From assembly GCF_003946245.1 (NCBI RefSeq), contig NZ_RHNN01000016.1, positions 1 to 64,000 on the forward strand: 64,000 nt of DNA. Reading direction: 5' to 3'. The position numbers and the translations under genes are program-made. A model generated the notes under the pieces. The model did no database searches. It worked only from the letters and a program-made list of their open reading frames with translations, and was not told the DNA's origin. Origin of the DNA: Levilactobacillus cerevisiae (GTDB lineage: Bacteria > Bacillota > Bacilli > Lactobacillales > Lactobacillaceae). Shown here piece after piece: positions 17,181-24,775 of this stretch. Each line of letters starts with the position of its first letter. Position 1 is the stretch's first letter.

Positions 17181-17894
17181 TTAAATCTGCGTGGTCGTTG
17201 CGCCGGGTTCGTCTTGTTGGCGAACGACGAGCTGGTTGTAGAACTTAGCCCGCGCCAAATCGTAGTACGGGTAAACGAACAGCCCAGCAATGTTAAACGT
17301 GATGGTCACCAGCATGAACCAGAGAATGAAGCTCAAATCCATGATGAACAAGAACGACTTGTTGCCATCCATCAGCCGGCGTGAAGCCGTAATCGCCTGG
17401 AGCGCCGACATTTGTTCGCCGCGGTCATACGCGTCTCTGTAAATGTAGAACGCTTGGGAATACGAATACGCCTTGATGATGCCGGGGAATACCAGCAGCA
17501 GTGACCACAGGGAAATGAAGATGGCGGACAGGATGCTGATGAAAATCCAGCCTAAGAAATATTGGCCCTTGTCAAACAGGGCAAAGCTGCGTTGAATGGG
17601 ATTGTCGAGGGTTGCCTTGCCCCGATCCAAATCGATCATGGTCAAGCGGGTCCCCATCCGCAACATTGCCGCAACGAAGAAGAATAACCCCGCGAAGGAA
17701 AAGAACCCACTGACGTTGAAATTGGCGCTGTTCTCGTTGATCCGTTCCGCCCAGTTAAGGTCTCGGGCGTCCATCGTCCCGCCAATCCACTGAAGCGCTA
17801 ACCATAAAATTGATAATAACAAATAAAATTTAAAATGGGTGGATATCTGTTCCTTGGCCCCTAATTTAAAGTTGACGCGATCTTGCTTGTCCAT
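17181..17894 (-). CDS. DUF975 family membrane protein
   Basis: About 237 residues with five or six hydrophobic segments: about 25-40, 70-90, 110-140 (LGWIFISILSAIFISLWSLL), then FPGIIKAYSYSQAFYI, the diagnostic DUF975 stretch, and a last pair ending FVYPYYDLARAKFYNQLV. The frame extends to 17954, but ATG at 17894 has GGAGGAG six bases upstream. The function of DUF975 proteins is not known. It is monocistronic between repeats and the divergent sulfotransferase gene. Confidence 0.8.
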   Translation of the reverse strand: MDKQDRVNFKLGAKEQISTHFKFYLLLSILWLALQWIGGTMDARDLNWAERINENSANFNVSGFFSFAGLFFFVAAMLRMGTRLTMIDLDRGKATLDNPIQRSFALFDKGQYFLGWIFISILSAIFISLWSLLLVFPGIIKAYSYSQAFYIYRDAYDRGEQMSALQAITASRRLMDGNKSFLFIMDLSFILWFMLVTITFNIAGLFVYPYYDLARAKFYNQLVVRQQDEPGATTTQI

Positions 17895-18047
17895 TGCTTT
17901 CTCCTCCCGACGAGTGCGCAAGCCCCGTCCAAACCTTGTATTGTCAGTATACAAGATTTTGGTGATTTACCCTAGCGCAAATAGCCTTAACCAACTGATT
18001 TATTAACAGTCGCAACTTTTAGAAAACGCCGTCATACCGGGAACCGG

Positions 18048-18076
18048 TTGTATTTCAGCGAATTAATTGCTAAAAT
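18048..18076 (+). promoter_or_regulatory. Promoter of the sulfotransferase gene
   Basis: TTGTAT (18048-18053), 17-base spacer, TAAAAT (18071-18076), followed by GAGGAG at 18116-18121. Confidence 0.7.
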
Positions 18077-18134
18077 GGCATGAGCACGCGTTCACCTTTC
18101 ACACTGGAATTTATTGAGGAGTTTTACATATATT

Positions 18135-19859
18135 ATGAAGAAGATTTGGAAAATTAGTCTCGGCGTCGTCCTCGCCTTGATCGTCATTGGTGGCGCCGCG
18201 GCCTATCATGAACGCCACAATGTGCGCCGACTGTTGCTGGTTCACCAGCATTATCAGAAGAAAAACGTCCTGTCGACCAATCAGATCAAGCTTAATTTAC
18301 GACCGGCTTTGTCGACCAAGAACACCACAGCCACCAACAAGATTACCGCGGGCTATCGTCAAGAATTGGCTCAGCTAACGACTGGTATCGATCACGCCAA
18401 GGTAATCGTTAACCCGTACGAGACCTCACCCCTGTCCGGCCTGATTTTAGTCAAAACACAGGCGGCGACCAAGGTGACCCTCACCGTCCACGGGGACACG
18501 CCCAAGACCACGCTGACCAAGCACCTCGCCGGCTATCACACCACCCACTCTGTCGGGGTCCTCGGGCTCTACGCCAACCGGACCAATCGCGTCACGCTGA
18601 CGTTTACCAAGAAAAATGGGCAGAAATCCTACGCCACTTACACCATGAAGACGGGCAAGGCGCCTAAGGAAATCGGTAAGAACACGCTGAAGACCAGCCA
18701 TCCCCAGAAAATGGCGTTGGGTAAGGGCAACACCCGGCTGACATTTGCCGTCTCCAGTCAGGGCACCACTTACGGCCTGGACGCGCAGGGTAAGGTACGC
18801 TGGTACAGTACGGCGCCCATTTCCCACGTTTTCAAGCGGCTGACCAATAACCACCTCTTGATTCTTACTAAGATTTCGGCTAGCGCGCACAAATATAACG
18901 CGCTGCGTGAAACCGATTTTTACGGTCGCGTTTATCGGCAATATAATTTTCAAGGCGAATTTCCGACCCGTAAAGATGCTAGCAAATTAGCAACCAACAC
19001 CGTGATTCACCACGATGCGATTGAACTGCCCAACCACAACCTCTTGCTCACGGTTGACGACGGGAGTTCTAAGTACGTGGAAGACACGATGATTGAAATC
19101 AACTACAAGACGGCGAAAATCGTTAAAGTCATCGACCTCAAACGGATCCTCCCCCGTTCGGCGTACACCCACTACACGGGGACGCACCGTTCCGACGGCA
19201 AGATTGACTGGTTCCACCAGAACTCAATGATCTACGATCCGCAACGTGACGAGCTGATTGTCTCCGGGCGAAATCAGGATATGATTTTTGCCATCAACTA
19301 CAAGACGACCAAGCTGCAGTGGATTTTGGCAGCGCCGGAAAAACTCCCGCAACGTTACCAATCCTACCTCTTGACGCCGACCACCAAGAACTACCGTTAC
19401 AACGGTGGCCAACACGCCGTCAACATCATCCACACGCGTAAGAACAAGGGCGAATCCATCGCGCTCGAATTTTACGACAACAACGTTCCCGTTACCCGGG
19501 GGAAGACCAAGCAATCCAAGAAATGGTCGGCCGGCGAAATTGTTTCCATCGACCAACTGAAGTACACGGTCACTAAGAGCTGGAGCTTCGGTAAGTCGCT
19601 GGGGCAACGCAACTTCACGAACATCGTCGGCAGCAGCTATGCCGTCGGGCGCCACAACACGTTGATTGGCTTCGGTTATGCCAGCAACGGGAAACGGAGC
19701 GAATTCGTGGAGGTCAATCGCAAGACCAAGCAGATTGTCTTTGACGTCAACCGCACGCATTTCAAACACGGCGATTGGAGCTACCGCGCACAGCGGATGG
19801 CCCTGTATCCGGGCAGTGCGAACGTTCAGCTGTCACAGATTAAGTCAACCACTAAGTAA
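18135..19859 (+). CDS. Membrane-anchored aryl-sulfate sulfotransferase (AssT family)
   Basis: About 574 residues with an N-terminal signal anchor (about 4-22) and a large extracytoplasmic domain. PAPS-independent arylsulfotransferases move sulfate between phenols through a sulfohistidine on a beta-propeller. The active-site set is visible: His in TVIHHDAIELPNHN (about 293), His in KIDWFHQNSMIYD (about 361), Arg in IVSGRNQD (about 379) and His in GGQHAVN (about 427). The 18-residue distance between the second His and Arg is as in Escherichia coli AssT. An N-terminal beta-rich domain (residues about 60-180) precedes the propeller. ATG 18135 is preferred over TTG 18114, which lies in the ribosome site. 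No sulfatase or DsbA/DsbB-like partner is adjacent, and the protein has no disulfide cysteines. Confidence 0.8.
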   Translation: MKKIWKISLGVVLALIVIGGAAAYHERHNVRRLLLVHQHYQKKNVLSTNQIKLNLRPALSTKNTTATNKITAGYRQELAQLTTGIDHAKVIVNPYETSPLSGLILVKTQAATKVTLTVHGDTPKTTLTKHLAGYHTTHSVGVLGLYANRTNRVTLTFTKKNGQKSYATYTMKTGKAPKEIGKNTLKTSHPQKMALGKGNTRLTFAVSSQGTTYGLDAQGKVRWYSTAPISHVFKRLTNNHLLILTKISASAHKYNALRETDFYGRVYRQYNFQGEFPTRKDASKLATNTVIHHDAIELPNHNLLLTVDDGSSKYVEDTMIEINYKTAKIVKVIDLKRILPRSAYTHYTGTHRSDGKIDWFHQNSMIYDPQRDELIVSGRNQDMIFAINYKTTKLQWILAAPEKLPQRYQSYLLTPTTKNYRYNGGQHAVNIIHTRKNKGESIALEFYDNNVPVTRGKTKQSKKWSAGEIVSIDQLKYTVTKSWSFGKSLGQRNFTNIVGSSYAVGRHNTLIGFGYASNGKRSEFVEVNRKTKQIVFDVNRTHFKHGDWSYRAQRMALYPGSANVQLSQIKSTTK

Positions 19860-19863
19860 ATGA

Positions 19864-19902
19864 AAATCACCCCCGGCAAACGCTGCTGGAGGTGATTTTT
19901 TT
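19864..19902. terminator. Shared terminator of convergent genes
   Basis: ATCACCCCCGGCA pairs with TGCTGGAGGTGAT, then TTTTTTT on the plus strand. It lies between the convergent sulfotransferase gene and the secreted-protein gene and overlaps the latter's last codon. Confidence 0.75.
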
Positions 19903-20617
19903 AGACTTTGATATTTTCCATTTGCCGAATACGCAGTTGACTTGCGCGATAGATTTTCGTCTCCTGCTTGGTATGCGTTTTAGCTTTCCGGTAATCGGCC
20001 ATAAACTGCTTTACCCGAATGATTTTCTTGGACCAGCTTGGCTGCAGGACAACCAAGTCTTTACCCACTCGCGTCGCATGCTTTTCTTGCTTAATCAGAC
20101 TTTTACTGGCAAATACGCGATTGGCTCGTGCCGCCGCATGCCCCGCGACAATCGTATTCTCACTAAGCTTCTGCATTGCCTTTTCTGGAAAAATCCGTTC
20201 CGCCCAAACCTTCGTATTCGACGCCATCACATACGCATTATCCAACAGATCATCCATGACTAAGTCTTTGGCAAATTGTCCCGTTTGATACTGCCACAAG
20301 GTTCGGCTATGGGCAACTAGCTTTTTATTCTGGTACGCTTTCATTTCCAAACCGACACCATCCAGCTCTGGATTGATCTGTGCCAAAAAATGATATTGCT
20401 TCCCGGGTTCTCGTTGAACAAATGACACGACACAGATTCCCGATGTCTTCTTCACCAGAGTTTGAAACTGATACCCCTGTGCTCGGAATAGTTTACCGAT
20501 TGGGGCACTATCCTGTGTATCAATCACGTTGCGGGTCTTGGCCTGCGCCGTGATGGTTCCCGTAACTCCTATTAGGACTAACAAACTCGTAATCAAAAAT
20601 TTTTCACTAACTCTCAC
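19901..20617 (-). CDS. Secreted hypothetical protein
   Basis: About 238 residues with a Sec signal peptide (VSEKFLITSLLVLIGVTGTI) and likely cleavage after AQA. The mature part is basic, with one cysteine (SGICVVSF) and a C-terminal Lys/Arg-rich helical region (YRKAKTHTKQETKIY). GTG at 20617 has GGGGAG six bases upstream and is preferred over GTG 20626. No family was recognised. It is convergent with the sulfotransferase gene; a functional link is not shown. Confidence 0.65.
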   Translation of the reverse strand: MRVSEKFLITSLLVLIGVTGTITAQAKTRNVIDTQDSAPIGKLFRAQGYQFQTLVKKTSGICVVSFVQREPGKQYHFLAQINPELDGVGLEMKAYQNKKLVAHSRTLWQYQTGQFAKDLVMDDLLDNAYVMASNTKVWAERIFPEKAMQKLSENTIVAGHAAARANRVFASKSLIKQEKHATRVGKDLVVLQPSWSKKIIRVKQFMADYRKAKTHTKQETKIYRASQLRIRQMENIKV

Positions 20618-20706
20618 ACTAAACACTCCCCTAAACTATCTCTCGGTTAACCCGCTTGTCGGATTAATTAACATTTTAATAATCCGCTAATCGGGAGGAG
20701 CTGTCA

Positions 20707-20826
20707 ATGTGTGGATTGGACTTTCTGGGCTGGTATCACTGGATTTCCGCGCTTAAAAAGCCAAAGAACTCCTGCTCGGCGCTGCCGGGTTGGGTTCTTT
20801 GGCTTTTAGCTATCTTGAATCGTTAG
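20707..20826 (+). CDS. Possible short peptide gene running into repeat DNA
   Basis: ATG at 20707 has a strong GGGAGGAG site six to seven bases upstream, and a promoter-like TTGTCG-n16-AATAAT ends at about 20682. The frame gives 39 residues, but from residue 17 on it is family B repeat sequence (a terminator hairpin). It is either a chance start or the front of a gene cut by the repeat. Low confidence. Confidence 0.2.
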   Translation: MCGLDFLGWYHWISALKKPKNSCSALPGWVLWLLAILNR

Positions 20827-21420
20827 GTCGGCTCTCGCCTAAACATCCTAATCCTGGCGGCCTTTGAAACGTGCTACGCGAGCCAGGTCCCTGCGCTTAA
20901 CTCCGGTTCAAGTCTTTGCTGGTTCAGGGCGGGACTGGCCTTTAACATTAGGCTGTTTTAAGTCGTTTGACTTGTTCTCCACGGTTATATTCGGAAACCA
21001 GCGGCCTCTGAAACGCGCTACACAGGGCAGGTCCCTGCGCTTAAAAAGCCAAAGAACTCCTGCTCGGCGCTGCCGGGGTTGGGTTCTTTGGCTTTTAGCT
21101 ATCTTGAATCGTTAGGTCGGCTCTCGCCTAAACATCCTAATCCTAGCGGCCTTTGAAACGTGCTACGCGAGCCAGGTCCCTGCGCTTAAAAAGCCAAAGA
21201 ACTCCTGCTCGGCGCTGCCGGGTTGGGTTCTTTGGCTTTTAGCTATCTTGAATCGTTAGATTGTCTCTCGCCTAAACATCCTAATCCTGGCGGCCTCTGA
21301 AACGTGCTACGCGAGCCAGGTCCCTGCGCTTAACCCAGCTAAGAAAATACCCCAGGATCAGGGGTATTCCCTTAGCTACGTTAATGCTCAGGACCTAAGC
21401 GGCTCGCTCCGCACTCTAAT
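20750..21420 (-). repeat. Family B array (B2)
   Basis: Three partly complete units of about 146 bases. Each contains a strong hairpin AAAAAGCCAAAGAAC/GTTCTTTGGCTTTT and the arm GAAACGTGCTACGCGAGCC. Only the last is followed by the inner hairpin CAGCTAAG..ATACCCC / GGGGTAT..CTTAGCT and the opposite arm GGACCTAAGCGGCTCGC (21391-21407). The end CACTCT (AGAGTG on the minus strand) is eight bases from the stop of the 81-codon gene. No protein gene is supported inside. Confidence 0.85.
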
Positions 21421-21425
21421 ATTCG

Positions 21426-21644
21426 TTAATTACTACTACTGCTACTCTGTCCCGGCATCCCACTAGGCTTTCCTGATGGTCTGTTTTTCATGCCTGAGGG
21501 GGCGTTTTTCATTTGGGTTGTTTGGGCGGACTTTGCCTGTTGTTGGCCTAGCATGTAACCCGTTCCGCCACCACCCACGAAGAGCACAACGCCCGCGGCT
21601 AGTAGTGCTAGCCAGTTTTTTGGTCCTTTACGGACTGGTTTCAT
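21426..21644 (-). CDS. Small single-pass membrane protein with Met/Gly/Ser-rich tail
   Basis: About 72 residues from ATG 21644 (AAAGGA ten bases upstream; the in-frame GTG at 21671 overlaps no ribosome site). Basic N-terminus MKPVRKGPKN, one membrane helix with a glycine run (VVLFVGGGGTGYML), then a hydrophilic tail ending in Pro/Gly/Ser/Met-rich sequence and serines. The topology suggests the tail lies outside the membrane. No family recognised. The family B array follows its stop directly. Confidence 0.55.
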   Translation of the reverse strand: MKPVRKGPKNWLALLAAGVVLFVGGGGTGYMLGQQQAKSAQTTQMKNAPSGMKNRPSGKPSGMPGQSSSSSN

Positions 21645-21742
21645 TCCGTACGCATCCTTTCGGTTAACCACTCGTTCGTTAACATGTTTATCAGTATACG
21701 GGAACTTCCTTAACGTTGGCTAAATTACTTTTTTAACGGCAC

Positions 21743-21771
21743 TTGCATTCTCACTATGGATTCGTTAAAAT
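21743..21771 (+). promoter_or_regulatory. Promoter of the nucleoside hydrolase gene
   Basis: TTGCAT (21743-21748), 17-base spacer, TAAAAT (21766-21771), 58 bases before the start codon. Confidence 0.7.
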
Positions 21772-21829
21772 ATGAACTATCGAGCGGATTATATTATATA
21801 AAGTTCGTAATAAGAGGAGAGATCAGCCC

Positions 21830-22771
21830 ATGCGTAATGTTTATTTCAATCATGACGGTAGTGTCGACGATTTAGTTTCCTTATTGTTACTGCTTCAGAT
21901 GCCAGACGTGCACCTAACTGGTGTCGGCGTTGTCGGCGCCGATTCCTATTTGGAACCCGCCCTCGCCGCCAGTCGCAAAATTATCGACCGGTTTGGCCAT
22001 GGCGCACAACTAGCTGTCGCCGCTTCTGATTCGCGCGGTGTACATCCCTTTCCCAAAGAGTGGCGGCTCGACGCCTTTAGCCTCGATGCTCTGCCCATTC
22101 TGAACGAGACGGGGACTGTCAACACGCCCGTCGCCGCCCAACCGGCACACTTGGACCTGGTCGACAAAATCAACCAGACAGACGGCCAGACTACGTTGGT
22201 CATGACCGGTCCGCTGACTGATTTGGCCCGTGCAATCGCGGTAGACCCCAGCATCACTCAGAAAATCGACAAGCTCTATTGGATGGGTGGAACCTTTGAC
22301 GGCCATGGCAACGTTGCCGAGCCCGAACAAGATGGCACCACCGAATGGAATGCCTTCTGGGATCCCGAAGCCGTCAAGACCGTTTGGGACAGCGACATTG
22401 CCATTCAGATGGTGGGCCTGGAAAGTACTCGCCAAGTTCCCTTAACGCCAGCCATTCGCCAACACTGGGCAACTCTTCGCCAGCACCCGGCCATTGACTT
22501 CATCGGTCAAGGTTACGCTTTAGTACCGGCACTCCAGCATTTTGAAACGAACTCGACCTACTTCCTCTGGGATGTGTTAACGACGGTGGCCAGTGAAGCC
22601 CCCGCCGTCGTGACGACCAAGCAGGTCACTAGTGACGTGCTCACCACTGGTCCTGGCCGCGGCCGTACTTTTGAAACACCTGCTGGCCGCCCCGTCACCT
22701 TGGTTACAACGGTCGATCATGACGCATTCTTTAAGCGAATCGATGAACTGGCGATTTTGGCCGACAAATAA
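21830..22771 (+). CDS. Inosine/uridine-preferring nucleoside hydrolase family protein
   Basis: A 313-residue enzyme that would cleave ribonucleosides to base and ribose. The N-terminal calcium-site loop is NHDGSVDDLVSL, a variant of the usual DTDPGIDDA with Asp at three of the expected places (first Asp replaced by Asn-His). VMTGPLTDLARAI is the conserved TGPLTNLA-type loop, and EWNAFWDPEA resembles the EFN-x-x-x-DPEA motif near the active site. Length fits the family. GAGGAG precedes ATG 21830. It is followed by a YdcZ-type transporter 128 bases on, perhaps co-transcribed. Confidence 0.82.
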   Translation: MRNVYFNHDGSVDDLVSLLLLLQMPDVHLTGVGVVGADSYLEPALAASRKIIDRFGHGAQLAVAASDSRGVHPFPKEWRLDAFSLDALPILNETGTVNTPVAAQPAHLDLVDKINQTDGQTTLVMTGPLTDLARAIAVDPSITQKIDKLYWMGGTFDGHGNVAEPEQDGTTEWNAFWDPEAVKTVWDSDIAIQMVGLESTRQVPLTPAIRQHWATLRQHPAIDFIGQGYALVPALQHFETNSTYFLWDVLTTVASEAPAVVTTKQVTSDVLTTGPGRGRTFETPAGRPVTLVTTVDHDAFFKRIDELAILADK

Positions 22772-22899
22772 GCTATACTAAGGGAGTGGCGAACAACCAC
22801 TCTCTTTTTTCTGAAAATTTATCGCGGATAGCACCGCCAAATTTTACATATGATTTATCATTCTCAATCAAACACACGCACCAACAAGGAGGAAAAAGC

Positions 22900-23844
22900 A
22901 TGCTGCCCATCACCATCGGCATTGTCATCGGACTCATTTTGTCACTTCAAACCGCCGTCAATTCACGACTTCGCGGATTCATCGGCTCCCCGTATCAGGC
23001 TTCATTCGTGTCATTTACCGTGGGCACTCTGTTCTTGGCCATCGTCATGCTCGCCAGCCATGAATCATTAGGCGTTTCCGGGCAAATGTTTGCCACGCAA
23101 CCCTGGTGGATTTGGATTGGCGGACTGCTCGGTGTCATCTTCTTAACCACCAACATTCTACTCTTCCCCCACATCGGCGGGGTCCAAACGGCGATTATGC
23201 CCATCTTGGGCCAAGTTCTAATGGGTTCCATCATTGATAATTTTGGCTGGTTTAACTCCACGCAGCAACCATTGACCCTGGTCCGCGTCACCGGCCTATT
23301 GTTGGCCCTGATAGGAATCGTGATTACCGTGGCGTTGCCGGACATCCTCCTGCGTCGTGCGAGTGGTCAGCTTAAAACGACCGCGACCGTGGGCAACCCC
23401 TGGCCCTGGCGTTTACTGGGGATTTTCACTGGGGCCCTCGGTGCGACCCAAACCACGATCAATGGTCGATTAGGTCTCGCTCTCAACTCTGCCCTGCACG
23501 CCGCCTTCATTTCATTTCTGGTCGGCGCCCTGTGCCTCTTCTTTATCGTCATCATTGTGAATCACGGGTTCCGCGAAATTGCCCGCGCGACTGGTCACGG
23601 GAAACCGTGGTGGATTTGGATTGGCGGGGCCATGGGTGGCGTCTTCGTGCTGGGAAACGCCTACCTGGCGCCCATCATCGGCACTGGTCAAACCGTGGTT
23701 TTCGCACTCTTGGGCCAAATCGCCGGTGGACTGTTAGTCGATCAATTCGGCTTACTCGGTGCGCAACGTAAACCCGTTGTGCCCGTTCAGCTGTTGGGTT
23801 TGTTGATCTTAATTGGTGGGGTCGTTTTGATTCGTTTGTTTTAA
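22900..23844 (+). CDS. DMT-superfamily transporter, YdcZ/DUF606 type
   Basis: About 314 residues with ten hydrophobic helices arranged as two homologous halves. Each half starts with a NSRLRG / NGRLGL-type motif after the first helix and contains a PWWIWIGG segment (both about 60 residues into the half), the usual DUF606 duplication. Start ATG 22900 with AAGGAGG six bases upstream; the open frame from 22786 is not used. Substrate unknown. Position after the nucleoside hydrolase hints at nucleoside, ribose or base transport, which is inference. Confidence 0.78.
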   Translation: MLPITIGIVIGLILSLQTAVNSRLRGFIGSPYQASFVSFTVGTLFLAIVMLASHESLGVSGQMFATQPWWIWIGGLLGVIFLTTNILLFPHIGGVQTAIMPILGQVLMGSIIDNFGWFNSTQQPLTLVRVTGLLLALIGIVITVALPDILLRRASGQLKTTATVGNPWPWRLLGIFTGALGATQTTINGRLGLALNSALHAAFISFLVGALCLFFIVIIVNHGFREIARATGHGKPWWIWIGGAMGGVFVLGNAYLAPIIGTGQTVVFALLGQIAGGLLVDQFGLLGAQRKPVVPVQLLGLLILIGGVVLIRLF

Positions 23845-23872
23845 ACATTTTTCTAAATGGTTAACCCTAAAT

Positions 23873-23909
23873 AACAGGTACTGTCCAGCTTGTGACAGTA
23901 CCTGTTTTT
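23873..23909 (+). terminator. Terminator after the DUF606 gene
   Basis: AACAGGTACTGTC pairs with GACAGTACCTGTT, then TTTTG. Confidence 0.85.
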
Positions 23910-23929
23910 GGTCTGCTTGGTTTAGTGCT

Positions 23930-24177
23930 CACTCCGATTTTCTGTTGCCGAAACGTGGAGCCAAAGGCAGTCAGTTCCGCTTAACACTATTAAGCGAACG
24001 TTCCCAAGCCCGGGGAACCTTCACTTAATACCCGCTCCAATTCTCTGTTGTCGAAACGTGCACTGACAGGCAGCGGGTTCCGCTTAACACCACTAAGTGC
24101 ACGTTCCCAAGCCCCGGGAACGTCCCCTTAGTGCCGTTAATGCTCGCCAGCTAACCGCCTGTCAGTGCACTCTTTTT
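23930..24177 (-). repeat. Family B repeat (B3)
   Basis: The arms GTGCACTGACAGGC (24059-24072) and GCCTGTCAGTGCAC (24157-24170) are perfectly complementary and enclose an inner hairpin (CACTAAG/CTTAGTG with GGG/CCC near the tip). A diverged half copy lies at 23935-24030. The AGAGTG end (minus strand) is four bases from the DinJ stop codon. Confidence 0.85.
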
Positions 24178-24459
24178 TCATTGCTCCTTCCAATCCTGCC
24201 ACAGCGCCTCGACCGCTGCTAATGACTCCGTGTCGCCGCTTGCTTTTTCTCTGGCTAGCTCTGCTTGGAGTTGTTCCTTGCTGAGTTCGAGGTCAAAGGG
24301 TAAGTCGTGATCGGTTACGGATTGCTGAAGAAATAAATGGATTGCCGTCGTTAAACTCATGCCGTATTGTTGATAAACCGCCGTGGCATCCTGCTTCAAT
24401 TGTTGGTCCAAAACCAAGTCAAGGTGTTCTGGTTGTGCCGGTTCATTTAATTTTGTCAT
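24178..24459 (-). CDS. RelB/DinJ-family antitoxin, no adjacent toxin
   Basis: A 93-residue protein. The ribbon-helix-helix region is LDLVLDQQLKQDATAVYQQY followed by GMSLTTAIHLFLQQSV and the hallmark DLPFDLELS, as in DinJ antitoxins. The C-terminal toxin-binding tail is acidic (SLAAVEALWQDWKEQ). A YafQ/RelE toxin usually follows; here the stop is followed at once by repeat B3 and then the convergent DUF606 terminator, so no toxin is present. ATG at 24459 has GGAG upstream. Confidence 0.78.
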   Translation of the reverse strand: MTKLNEPAQPEHLDLVLDQQLKQDATAVYQQYGMSLTTAIHLFLQQSVTDHDLPFDLELSKEQLQAELAREKASGDTESLAAVEALWQDWKEQ

Positions 24460-24699
24460 GATTACGCTCCTTCAATGTTGTGCCTAACCGTCATCTACAA
24501 CCCCAAGTTAACATGCACCTATAGGGTCACACAACCCTTATCGTATTAGGCATTCACGCCATTAAGTTGCTAAATGATTAGCCACCAAAATGGCCCCAGA
24601 GTTGGGACAATCCTTTACATCTTTTTAACCGAATCGACATCCCGCCTTTGCATCCGTTTTCTATAATGATTATGGTTGCCACTCGTCACGGCCGACCAA

Positions 24700-24764
24700 C
24701 AAAAAGGACGACTGCCCGTCAGCTCCCCAAGTCACCTTGGTTTGCTAACAAACAGTCGTCCTTA
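24700..24764 (-). terminator. Terminator of the ABC-F gene
   Basis: AAGGACGACTG pairs with CAGTCGTCCTT around a loop of about 40 bases that has its own small stem (CCAAGGTGACTTGG); T run on the minus strand. The rest of 24460-24700 shows no gene. Confidence 0.75.
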
Positions 24765-24775
24765 TTTAAGTGTTA

